NCBI RefSeq assembly: GCF_000236165.1
Contig: NZ_CM001373.1
Coordinates: 2,244,776-2,308,775 of the forward strand
Source of the DNA: Fluoribacter dumoffii NY 23
Lineage (GTDB): Bacteria > Pseudomonadota > Gammaproteobacteria > Legionellales > Legionellaceae
Direction of reading: 5' to 3'
Length of the DNA stretch: 64,000 nt
Of the stretch, positions 47,029 to 54,882 are shown piece after piece. The translations under genes and the position numbers were made by a program. The notes beneath the pieces are model-generated. The model did not search any database, had not been told where the DNA came from, and saw nothing but the letters and a program-made list of their open reading frames with translations. The first letter of the stretch is position 1. Every line of letters starts with the position of its first letter.

Positions 47029-47281
47029 GGGAATGTTTAGGCCCAGGCGCTAATGCATTTCATGGCAGGGAGTAGCTTCTCAAGAGGAGAAGCATGCGAC
47101 TTTTATCGTATTCCACTCAAATCCTATTAGGTTTTAGTAATTTTCAGCTTGCTCGGCTAAAACCCTAATACGCAAAAAAAGAACGGAGCTAGATCAAGTA
47201 ATGATTATTAATTATTCAGGTTGATATAACTAACTCAATACGGGATAATCTATCTAAATTATTTAATTATTTGGAGCTAAA

Positions 47282-47722
47282 GTGAGCAGTTCGACAAAAG
47301 AAATATTAGATTTAATGGCAACGGATTACAGCCTTTACTCCCGGAAACACCATGAGAAACAACCATCACAAGAAGAGGAAGAGGAACTGTGCAGTAAATT
47401 TATGACATTAATTCCAGAGAAAGAATTAGCAAAAATAATTGCCAGTGGCCATAGGTTTCTTTCTCTAGAAAAAACACGTGTTGAAATACAGGCACATCAA
47501 AATAAACTTTCTAAAGCAGGCATAGAAAAAAGTAAAAACAAGGTATCACCAACAGAAGTAACCCTTACTTATAAAATTAAATCTACCCCGGAATTTTCTC
47601 AATTTTTTAATGCTCCGTGGGTGCAAAAATCGAAAAAACCAGATTCAGAGTTACAATCCATCACTACCACCGAAAATTCTGAAACGATTGAACTTAATTG
47701 TAGTTTAAAATTTAAATCTTAG
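47282..47722 (+). CDS. Hypothetical protein, 146 aa
   Basis: A soluble, Lys/Glu/Ser-rich protein starting with GTG (MSSSTKEILDLM). The second half (residues 75-145) looks beta-stranded with VTLTYKIK and ETIELNCSLKFK. GGAG lies near the start. No signal peptide and no family recognised. It sits alone after the electron-transfer operon. The 253-bp gap before it shows no clear element. Confidence 0.6.
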   Translation: MSSSTKEILDLMATDYSLYSRKHHEKQPSQEEEEELCSKFMTLIPEKELAKIIASGHRFLSLEKTRVEIQAHQNKLSKAGIEKSKNKVSPTEVTLTYKIKSTPEFSQFFNAPWVQKSKKPDSELQSITTTENSETIELNCSLKFKS

Positions 47723-47803
47723 AATGCGCAGGAATTAGGAGCCATGACTTGAGCAGAAGAGACTTGAGATTCAAATAGGATAATTCTCCTTATAGGCTTA
47801 GAT

Positions 47804-48439
47804 TTAAAAAAGTTTAGGGATAAAGGCAGGAGTTTTCTGTGCGTAGTGCCGATACTCCTCTCCAAACTCTTTAAGAGTCTCCTCTTCTTCTTTATGCGCC
47901 AGTTTCACATACATGATGATTAGGATAGGAAACATCACTAAGGTCAGAATGGTTGGCCATTGTAGTAAAAAACCAATCATCACCAGAATAAACCCATCGT
48001 ATTGCGGATGGCGAATTTTGGCATACAATCCACTTGTTGCGAGTTGATGGTTCTTTTGAGCGCGATACAGAGTTCCCCAGGCTGATGCAATCACCCAAAG
48101 ACCACCGATAATGAAGACAAAACTTAAGATATGAAAGACATCAAAATGGGGATCTCCTTTCAAACCAAGCAGGGTATGGAGTAAATGCCCGCTGTCATGG
48201 CCGTACAAATCAATCCCAGGGTAATATTTAGAAAGCCATCCTGACAGTAAATAAATGGTTAAAGGAAAACCATACATTTCAGTAAAATAGGCCACCACAA
48301 AAGCAGAGAAAGCCCCAAAAGTGCGCCAATTTCTCCCCGCCTTAAACGTTGTGGTAAAACTGTAAGCAAACAAAATAAAAATGGCCGAATTGACAAGGAC
48401 CAACAGCCACAAACCATAGGCATAAGAAGAATGTTCCAT
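47804..48439 (-). CDS. Isoprenylcysteine-methyltransferase-family membrane protein
   Basis: 211 residues with five or six helices. The C-terminal part (GLYAKIRHPQYDGFILVMIGFLLQWPT, then EEETLKEFGEEYRHYAQKTPAFIP) carries the SAM-binding pattern of the ICMT/phospholipid N-methyltransferase family. Its bacterial substrates are mostly unknown. It is cotranscribed with the DUF2933 gene (5 bp gap). This pair commonly lies near metal-stress genes, as here. Confidence 0.85.
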   Translation of the reverse strand: MEHSSYAYGLWLLVLVNSAIFILFAYSFTTTFKAGRNWRTFGAFSAFVVAYFTEMYGFPLTIYLLSGWLSKYYPGIDLYGHDSGHLLHTLLGLKGDPHFDVFHILSFVFIIGGLWVIASAWGTLYRAQKNHQLATSGLYAKIRHPQYDGFILVMIGFLLQWPTILTLVMFPILIIMYVKLAHKEEEETLKEFGEEYRHYAQKTPAFIPKLF

Positions 48440-48444
48440 TTCGA

Positions 48445-48741
48445 TTAATCCTTATTCTCAGAAGAATTGTTGTTCTCATCCTCCGATTTGTGGTGATGGC
48501 CCTTTCCATGTCCACCGTGTCTCCCGTGCATGAAAAGATGCATCAATGGACAGAGCAAGACTAACAGCACAAAAGGTGAAGCCCCCAGAAAGCTCGCTAT
48601 GTGCGCACCATGCTCGATAATCAAATAATAGCCAATAATCCCAATAATGAGGATGGCAGTCAAGCCAGAAGGAGAACTCCAAAAGTGCTTCTCTTTTTGC
48701 GGCTTGGGTGGCTTTGGGGGATGCCCAAATGCAGGTGACAT
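48445..48741 (-). CDS. DUF2933-type membrane protein
   Basis: 98 residues with two helices (about residues 27-45 and 55-75) and the LLVLLCPLMHLFMHG stretch. A His/Gly-rich tail follows (HGRHGGHGKGHHH). This is the DUF2933 plan. ATG at 48741 is chosen because AAGGAG lies eight bases upstream; a GTG at 48750 overlaps that site. The tail could bind metal, and the position before the ICMT gene is typical. Confidence 0.82.
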   Translation of the reverse strand: MSPAFGHPPKPPKPQKEKHFWSSPSGLTAILIIGIIGYYLIIEHGAHIASFLGASPFVLLVLLCPLMHLFMHGRHGGHGKGHHHKSEDENNNSSENKD

Positions 48742-48850
48742 GATGTGCACTCCTTTGACTCATTAATCTTTAATAGTATAGTCCATCCATAGAGATGGAT
48801 TGCGCCAGTAACGTATCAATTCGCAAGTGATTCGATAACAAATTGATTCA

Positions 48851-48864
48851 TAATTGATCAATTA
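48851..48864. promoter_or_regulatory. 14-bp palindrome in a divergent promoter region
   Basis: TAATTGATCAATTA is a perfect palindrome between the DUF2933 gene and the His/Trp-rich gene. A second imperfect operator (ACTATA, 2 bp, TATAGT) lies at 48878-48891. Either could control both divergent genes. Confidence 0.45.
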
Positions 48865-48957
48865 AGAATTGCCTTAGACTATACTTATAGTGATAACTAT
48901 TGGACTAACTTAGAGTGATTTAGTATAACGCAATCACATCCTTTATAAGGAGCACAT

Positions 48958-49245
48958 ATGTGGACTCCTAACCTGTTGAAGCTGTTTGTTGCCGTCACGG
49001 CATTGATAGGCTCAACAGTGGTAGCTGCCTATGACACATCAATTAAAAATGATTCTCACTTAGGTTCGATGATATTGGCTGCCAATCCCCATCACGCGCC
49101 TCACTGGACACCTCATGGTGGACACGGCTGGTGGCATTGGAATGGGCATAGATGGCATTGGATTCAATACCACAAGGGATACCACCATAATTGGCATCAA
49201 AATTGGCATCACGGCGGACAAGGTGGTCACGGCGGTGGGCATTAG
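48958..49245 (+). CDS. Histidine/tryptophan-rich secreted protein, 95 aa
   Basis: A signal peptide (residues 1-24) is followed by a mature part dominated by His, Trp and Gly (HGWWHWNGHRWHWIQYHKGYHHNWHQ in pieces, ending GGHGGGH). Such composition suggests binding of Cu, Ni or Zn in the periplasm. AAGGAG lies five bases before the ATG. It is divergent from the DUF2933 gene. No family name is claimed. Confidence 0.75.
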   Translation: MWTPNLLKLFVAVTALIGSTVVAAYDTSIKNDSHLGSMILAANPHHAPHWTPHGGHGWWHWNGHRWHWIQYHKGYHHNWHQNWHHGGQGGHGGGH

Positions 49246-49257
49246 GAGTATGGGAAC

Positions 49258-49495
49258 TCATTCCCAAATCTTGATGTGTGAGTAAGGGCATTAACCTTTT
49301 GTTAAGAAGGTTTTTTGTGCCAAATATTTGGAAAATGAGGCAGAAACGGGACAAATGCGAGCTAGAGCCGCATTTCCAAATATTGCTTTTTTTATTAGCC
49401 CAAATCACAGCCTCATCAATAGCATTAATAGAATGCTCCATTTTTGTAATTGTGCTACGTAGGTGACTTATTTGCTGGTTATTTAGTTCGCTCAT
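49258..49495 (-). pseudogene. Decayed PAS-domain remnant
   Basis: From ATG 49495 the frame reads MSELNNQQISHLRSTI, NAIDEAVIWANKKSNI, then degenerate sequence and finally LLNKRLMPLLTHQDLG. These pieces match the start and end of a PAS sensor domain, but the core between them does not fit, so small deletions are likely. The open frame then continues as noise over the His-rich gene on the other strand. It directly follows the other PAS remnant with an ATGA overlap. Confidence 0.55.
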
Positions 49496-49813
49496 TTTGC
49501 AGATTCCATAGGTCGAATTAGCGCACCAAATACCCATTTACCTTCTTTTTTCTCAGCATAAATGGTGTGTTCAGCAGACAGCGTTCCATCAGCAGCATGC
49601 CGAATAGAAAAGGCTAAGGGTTTACCGAGCAGTGTAGGTTTTTCCGTCTTTATGAACCTGGAAAAACCAATATCATGGGCTGTATAAAATTCTTCTGGGA
49701 TAATGGTAAATAGAGGCTTGCCTAACGTATACGTTTTGAAATCGCTCATTAATTTGAGTTATTATTCCTTCTTCATCTATTGAAATAGCGGGAATATCTT
49801 CTTGAGCAATCAT
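49492..49813 (-). pseudogene. PAS-domain sensor gene broken by one-base insertion
   Basis: The N-terminal frame (MIAQEDIPAISIDEEGIITQINERF) and the shifted frame (TYTLGKPLFTIIPEEF, then GFSRFIKTEKPTLLGKPL, ending FGALIRPMES) make one good PAS domain if one base is removed from the four-A run at 49734-49737 (T-run on this strand). So a hybrid sensor or PAS protein has decayed. With the 49258 and 49832 remnants, three degraded sensor pieces lie within 0.8 kb. Confidence 0.65.
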
Positions 49814-49831
49814 TTCTGAAATAAAGTATAA

Positions 49832-50020
49832 CTAGCCACAGAAAAAATTGAAGCACTTAAATATCTTGTTCGAGATAATAAAAATCAATTAAGCCATTTA
49901 AATACCTTAAGCAATTTATTGCAACAGCGGATTAATTATTTTAAGCAGATTATTACCACCTATCAAAAACAAGAGGAAGAAGTAGCCGAAAATATGATGG
50001 CAAGTGACAAGGGACTTTAG
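49832..50020 (+). pseudogene. CHASE3-like sensor fragment
   Basis: The 62-codon frame ATEKIEALKYLVRDN, NQLSHLNTLSNLLQQRINYF, KQIITTYQKQEEEVAE is closed upstream by a stop and has no start codon. The NQL-x-L-x-x-L-x-x-L-L-Q-Q-R-I pattern is that of the CHASE3 sensory domain found before kinase or cyclase domains. Only this piece is left. The stretch 50021-50198 shows nothing else. Confidence 0.5.
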
Positions 50021-50198
50021 TTCGCAAATCAGGTACGCACCTTAGCCATCACTATGCAAAATGGCGAATTTATTTTACTCAATTGAAAGCGACATTAATT
50101 TTATATTTTTACAATTAATACTTTTATTCGTAATCAAAGTAAGTAATAGTCTTATATGGGTATGATAAAAGCACGCTAAAATAAAAGGAATTATAGAT

Positions 50199-50660
50199 AT
50201 GAAAATTGTTTATTTAATAATTAGCTTTATGATTCTTCTTTTGAATTCGGGCTGTGGAGGATTACGTCAAGTAAATGCAGATGCGAAAAATGTTAACTTG
50301 TATTTTTCCTATCCTACAGGGACTTGCCGTTTCTTAGGGATTATTAAAAACCCAAATGTACATGAAGTTATGGATATCCGCTCCTCTTTAAAAGATCTAG
50401 AAAAAGATGATAATAATTTTTTAAAAAATGAAGGCGCGAAGTTAGGAGCAAATGTTATCGTTCTTGTAACCCATACACCAAGGGAATTTCATAAGAGATA
50501 TGTAAGGGGATCAAAAAACTTAACAACTATTAATATCCATTCCGTAATAGCTAATGCATATTATTGTCCCTATGTGAAAATTGACCAATTACAACAAAGA
50601 AATTTAGAAATTAAGCAAACTCCATTATTTGAAAATGATGACCTGCAGATAAATTATTAA
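50199..50660 (+). CDS. DUF4156-like lipoprotein A
   Basis: 153 residues with lipobox NSGC. CRFLGII, then NFLKNEGAKLGANVIVLVTHT and AYYCP follow the C-x-F/x-L-G ... N-x-A-x-x-L-G-A-N ... A-Y-x-C pattern of DUF4156-type lipoproteins. AAGGA precedes ATG. A second member with the same pattern lies at 63.2 kb. Function unknown; likely an envelope protein. Confidence 0.75.
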   Translation: MKIVYLIISFMILLLNSGCGGLRQVNADAKNVNLYFSYPTGTCRFLGIIKNPNVHEVMDIRSSLKDLEKDDNNFLKNEGAKLGANVIVLVTHTPREFHKRYVRGSKNLTTINIHSVIANAYYCPYVKIDQLQQRNLEIKQTPLFENDDLQINY

Positions 50661-50676
50661 AAAATCCAGGATCCTC

Positions 50677-50709
50677 GGTTAAATTACAGAACTTGGGGGT
50701 AATTTAACC
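50677..50709. terminator. Stem-loop after the lipoprotein gene
   Basis: GGTTAAATTAC (50677-50687) pairs perfectly with GTAATTTAACC (50699-50709) around an 11-base loop. It lies 16 bp after the lipoprotein stop and there is no T-run, so it may be a terminator or a processed mRNA hairpin. Nothing else is visible up to 50885. Confidence 0.45.
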
Positions 50710-50885
50710 CAGTATTGTCAGATAAATTGTCACCATCCTAAAGGCATGAGGAAGGATTTTCTTGAGAAGAGAAAGCAACAAGGTCATTGATAGGTGATAA
50801 TGTTCCTCATTGATGGATTAATATCATGAAGGTGACTATTTATTCCTATGAATTCATAAAATAATTCCAATGTATGTTCGGCTTT

Positions 50886-53800
50886 TTAAAAAAGAACAGC
50901 GACTCCTAACGTGATTGTATCTTGAGTGGTAGCCTCTCCCTGGCTTCGAAGAATCCGCTTAAGAGCCCCATACTCTACATCATGTTCGTACTCTGTATAA
51001 ATATTAAGCCCTGGCTTAAGACGATAATAAGGTCTAAGGATATAACGCATTTGGTTTAAGCCATTGCCAATCTCATTTTTGACTACGGTATGAGTGGCCA
51101 AAATGCTGCGCATTCCTGTGAGGAAGAAGAAGTTATTGGTCAACTGGGTAGCCCGCGCTAACTGAATGTCAAACTTCACACTGCCATCACGGTAATAGGT
51201 TCTAATGTTGGTATCAATATACCAAGGCATCAACCCTTCAATACCAATACCGGGTTGCCAATAAGGACCTCCCGGGCGATAAAAATAATTGACCCCACCC
51301 TTAATGGCCCAAAACTGACTGATCAAATGCCAATAGAACACATCGATGTCGGCGTTTTCAACGGTTCCTTTATAAATTTCAGCATCCTCAGTATACAGCT
51401 GGAGTTTATTGTAATCGGTGCCATAGAGACCTCTAAACGTCATTTCCTGAGCATTATGAAAGGGATCTTCACCGAGTTCAATATAGCTTGCTCGATAAAA
51501 GCCTTGATGATGCCCTGCGGGGTGTTTGATGAGTGAAGCATCCAGTGGCATGACCTCGTCTTCTCTTACGATAGGTCGATTGATGTAGGCTTGTTGATAG
51601 GCATAATCCTCTGGTTTTAAAGTGCCATTGGCAATCTCGATGATGGTGGTGTATTGAAATACCCGAGCCATACCCGCCGTCATGTGCAAAAGATGATGGC
51701 AATGGAAAAACCATTGGCCGCTGGCCTCGGTATCAAAATCGGCAACGGCAGTAGCTCCTGGAGCTACCTCAATGGTATGCAATAAGGGATCATAAGCCCC
51801 ATGACCATTGCGTAAAATAAACCAATGACCGTGAATATGCATGGGGTGACGCATCATCGAATTGTTGGTAAAAATAATCCGATAACGCTTTCCTGGTTCA
51901 ATCAAAATCGGTTTAGCCCTGTATTCTGGTAGACCATTAATAAACCAAATATAACGGTCCATGTAACCAAACAATTCCATTTTAATAATCCCATCGACCG
52001 CTTTATTCGGATTATTGGTTTTCACTGCTGCTTTTAACTCTTGGTATTTGGTTCCCAAGGTGGTGGCCTTTGCCGAATCAGGCGGCTCTATCTTATCGCC
52101 TATGATGGTCGGCTCAATAGGCATCTGCATATTCATGGAATCATTCATCGACATGCCATGCTCCATAGGCCTATCAGTCTTCATGTTCCTATTCATAGAC
52201 ATGTCATTAGCAGAGTTAGACGTCTTACTCTGACTCATTGCGCCATGATTCATGCCCGGCATAGCCATACTCTTGTTCATTGAGGTCGACGAGGAGTCAG
52301 ATTTCATTTGAGCAGAGTCAGACGTCTTACTCTGGCCCATTGCGCTATGATTCATGCCCGGCATGGCCATGCTCTTATTCATCGAGGTCGAAGAGGAGTC
52401 AGATTTCATTTGAGCAGAGTTAGACGTTTTACTCTGACTCATTGCGCCATGATTCATGCCCGACATATCCATGCTCTTGTTCATCAAGGTCGATGAAGAT
52501 TTGGATTTCATTGAGGATGAGGTGTGGGCGGAATGATTGGATGCATTGTCCATTTTCTTTTGGACAGTCATGGAGGACATGGAGTGCTTAGCGCTTTGCG
52601 AACCCATTGTTTGAGAGTGCGAAGGCATGGTCATGGAGGGTTTCATTGCCGTTGATGATTTATTTTTATTCATCACGCCGTGCAGTTGGTTTCCATCCGT
52701 CGCCCCGCCATTCATAGACATCATCATGTTGGCCATCATCTCTCTTGTGACAGGAAGTGGCTCAGGGAAAGGAGTCACTTGCTGAGTGTTGACGACTTGA
52801 TTAGGGGAAGTCACCAAGGCCCCATAGGCTTTACCCAGCGTGTCAATCGACTCAGCATAAATTACGTAAGGCTTGCTTTTTTGAATTTTAACCAGGATAT
52901 CATAGGTTTCACCCGGTGCAATCCAAAAATCCTCTATGGGATAAGGCCTCACATCATTTCCTTGAATGTGCACCATCTCCACTTTGGCATCAGGAATTTT
53001 AACGCGATAGATGGTGCTTGCTCCTGCACCAATGAAGCGTAGCCGCACGATATCCCCTACCTTTACAGGAGCGGTCCAAGGATGAGATTTGGGCTGGCCA
53101 TTTAATAAATACGCATCGTAAGCCACGTCACTTAAGTCATAGATACTCATACGCATTTGTTGCATCATTTTATAATCGGCGATTAATTTTTTACGCTCTT
53201 CGAGTGAGGCTTTGCGATAATCATGAAGAAACTTCATGAGTGAGGGTTGGAGGGGAAATCGAGGACCGTAATAATCGCCGTCTTTTTTTAAATTCGCAAG
53301 CACTTGTTCAGCAGGCGTGTTGCTCCAATCGGATAACACCACCACATAATCTTTGGTGTAGTGGTAGTTTGGAGGATTGGGTGGGTCAATAATAAAAGTC
53401 CCATACAACCCTTCTTGTTCTTGAACCTTGGCATGGGCGTGATACCAATAGGTTCCCCTTTGGTAAAGCTTAAAGCGATAATGGAACACGCCTCTTGGGG
53501 GAATTGGTTTTTGACTCACCCCGTCCACCCCGTCCATTTGCCAAGGAACAAGAAGACCATGCCAATGAATGGACGTTCCCTCATCCAAATGGTTATACAC
53601 ATTAATAGTCACCTCATCCCCTTCTTTAAAATGTAACGTAGGGGCTGGAATTTGCCCATTGACGGCAATGGCGCGCCTGGGTTTGCCTGCAAAATTCACC
53701 GTTTTATAAGCAACCACCAAATTAACTGTATGCTTTGCGCCACCGGTCATGGTGAGAGGAGTCACTGTTTTAACAGGTTGTTTTTTAGTAGGCTGTTGTT

Positions 53801-53975
53801 CTGTTTTGTTTTTCACAGATTTGGGTTGAGACTGTGTAGTCTTAGGAGAAGTCTGTGTTGGAGTTGAAACACCATGTTGCTCATGCTGGGCAAACAGAGC
53901 AGAAGAACCAAGCAGTAAAAAGGAAAAAATAAAGAAAGAGTTCCTGATTGAGCAGCGCAAGTCCTTTTGTACCAT
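50886..53975 (-). CDS. copA: CopA-CopB fusion: multicopper oxidase plus outer-membrane copper protein
   Basis: 1029 residues. Signal peptide (cleavage near LFAQH), then a three-cupredoxin CopA oxidase with copper motifs SIHWHGLLVP, YWYHAHAKVQ, HPMHIHGHWF and HCHHLLHMTAGM. A long Met/Ser/His-rich insert lies before the third domain. The final 230 residues (EDPFHNAQEMTFRGLYG, then TRTYY-like beta hairpins, ending TLGVAVLF) are a CopB-type outer-membrane barrel. ATG 53975 has AAGGA seven bases upstream. It should oxidise Cu(I) in the periplasm and bind or export copper at the outer membrane. Confidence 0.9.
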   Translation of the reverse strand: MVQKDLRCSIRNSFFIFSFLLLGSSALFAQHEQHGVSTPTQTSPKTTQSQPKSVKNKTEQQPTKKQPVKTVTPLTMTGGAKHTVNLVVAYKTVNFAGKPRRAIAVNGQIPAPTLHFKEGDEVTINVYNHLDEGTSIHWHGLLVPWQMDGVDGVSQKPIPPRGVFHYRFKLYQRGTYWYHAHAKVQEQEGLYGTFIIDPPNPPNYHYTKDYVVVLSDWSNTPAEQVLANLKKDGDYYGPRFPLQPSLMKFLHDYRKASLEERKKLIADYKMMQQMRMSIYDLSDVAYDAYLLNGQPKSHPWTAPVKVGDIVRLRFIGAGASTIYRVKIPDAKVEMVHIQGNDVRPYPIEDFWIAPGETYDILVKIQKSKPYVIYAESIDTLGKAYGALVTSPNQVVNTQQVTPFPEPLPVTREMMANMMMSMNGGATDGNQLHGVMNKNKSSTAMKPSMTMPSHSQTMGSQSAKHSMSSMTVQKKMDNASNHSAHTSSSMKSKSSSTLMNKSMDMSGMNHGAMSQSKTSNSAQMKSDSSSTSMNKSMAMPGMNHSAMGQSKTSDSAQMKSDSSSTSMNKSMAMPGMNHGAMSQSKTSNSANDMSMNRNMKTDRPMEHGMSMNDSMNMQMPIEPTIIGDKIEPPDSAKATTLGTKYQELKAAVKTNNPNKAVDGIIKMELFGYMDRYIWFINGLPEYRAKPILIEPGKRYRIIFTNNSMMRHPMHIHGHWFILRNGHGAYDPLLHTIEVAPGATAVADFDTEASGQWFFHCHHLLHMTAGMARVFQYTTIIEIANGTLKPEDYAYQQAYINRPIVREDEVMPLDASLIKHPAGHHQGFYRASYIELGEDPFHNAQEMTFRGLYGTDYNKLQLYTEDAEIYKGTVENADIDVFYWHLISQFWAIKGGVNYFYRPGGPYWQPGIGIEGLMPWYIDTNIRTYYRDGSVKFDIQLARATQLTNNFFFLTGMRSILATHTVVKNEIGNGLNQMRYILRPYYRLKPGLNIYTEYEHDVEYGALKRILRSQGEATTQDTITLGVAVLF
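52213..52518 (-). repeat. Three 102-bp tandem repeats in the Met-rich insert
   Basis: The GACGTC/GACGTT landmark recurs at 52219, 52321 and 52423, exactly 102 bp apart. Each unit encodes about 34 residues with SMNKSMAMPGMNHGAMSQ-like Met and His clusters. These are probably Cu(I)-binding spacers that can change in copy number. Confidence 0.8.
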
Positions 53976-54001
53976 GTTTGTATCCTTCCATAAAAATCGT
54001 A

Positions 54002-54490
54002 TTAATGCGGTGATATTGTCTTTTCTGCTTTGGCAGTCAGAACACCATACCCATACCGGTAGACTAATTCCGCTCCATACCAAGCCGTCGTGAGCAATAG
54101 CACTTGGGCAAGGAACAATGCCATTAAGAAGGGAAGCGTCGGTTTTTGGTGTCTAATATAACGCCAAATCACCCAGAAAGCCATAAGTAAAAGGACACTC
54201 GTACTAGCTAGTGCCCAGTTGCGGTGAATCACTTTGACGGCATGTACCATAACACCATGTTTCACCGTATAAAAGGCATAAAACCCGGCGGACACCGTGG
54301 TCATCGTGCTCAATGCGGCCAGCCATAAACACCAACGAGCCACTATGTCCAATTCGACAATCAAGGGCTTGGTGTCCCAATGAGTATATGAGGCTAAATA
54401 GCTTACAGTATAAAGAATCACCGAAACAGTGAATAAGGCCACGGTAAAATGAACAAAAATGGGATGCCAATTGGGGATAATTTCTATCAT
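54002..54490 (-). CDS. DUF2231-type membrane protein
   Basis: 162 residues with four helices. The opening NWHPIFVHFTVALF and later HGVMVHAVKVIHRNWAL hold conserved histidines of DUF2231 proteins, which are thought to be haem- or metal-linked membrane proteins. It comes just before the copper-oxidase gene, 26 bp away, so it is probably cotranscribed with it. Function unknown. Confidence 0.82.
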   Translation of the reverse strand: MIEIIPNWHPIFVHFTVALFTVSVILYTVSYLASYTHWDTKPLIVELDIVARWCLWLAALSTMTTVSAGFYAFYTVKHGVMVHAVKVIHRNWALASTSVLLLMAFWVIWRYIRHQKPTLPFLMALFLAQVLLLTTAWYGAELVYRYGYGVLTAKAEKTISPH

Positions 54491-54714
54491 GGTCGATGCG
54501 TTCCTTATTCCAGTTTAGGGAACCATCCCATTCCCTCGTTTCTTCTTATAAAAAAATAGCCAAATGGCTATTAGGTTAACCCCTGTTAATTTCTTATTTT
54601 GTCAATTGAATTGTTATCCGTTATGCTAAAGGTCAGAGATGGAAATAGCAACAATAAAGCGGGTTGTTTTTAGTCGTTGGCAAGGACAAAAACAATCATT
54701 TTGAAGGAATGGTT

Positions 54715-54870
54715 ATGAACGCTAAGGATTGTTTTGCAGCGAATGAATACGAAGAACAAGCTAGAGAAACTATCCCTCTTTTTGATGAGAAAAAGTGTCA
54801 TAAAACCAAGAAATTAGAGAGTGAGGTGGACCTTGACGAAGAGTTTGATGTCATACGCTCCATGAATTAA
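54715..54870 (+). CDS. Small charged protein, 51 aa
   Basis: ATG at 54715 is preferred over 54709 because GGA lies six bases upstream. The product is soluble and rich in Glu, Lys and Asp (EEQARETIPLF, then ESEVDLDEEFDVI). No family recognised. It converges on the DUF3141 gene (12 bp between stops). Confidence 0.5.
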   Translation: MNAKDCFAANEYEEQARETIPLFDEKKCHKTKKLESEVDLDEEFDVIRSMN

Positions 54871-54882
54871 CTTCCTTGCCTG

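Noticed and set aside
49043-49257. Continuation of the 49495 antisense frame over the His/Trp-rich gene
   Set aside because: The sequence loses PAS similarity at about 49258 and the rest mirrors His/Trp codons of the opposite gene.
52015-52496. Plus-strand frames and direct repeats that could suggest a CRISPR array
   Set aside because: The repeats are 102 bp long with no variable spacers and encode the Met-rich units of the copper oxidase on the minus strand.
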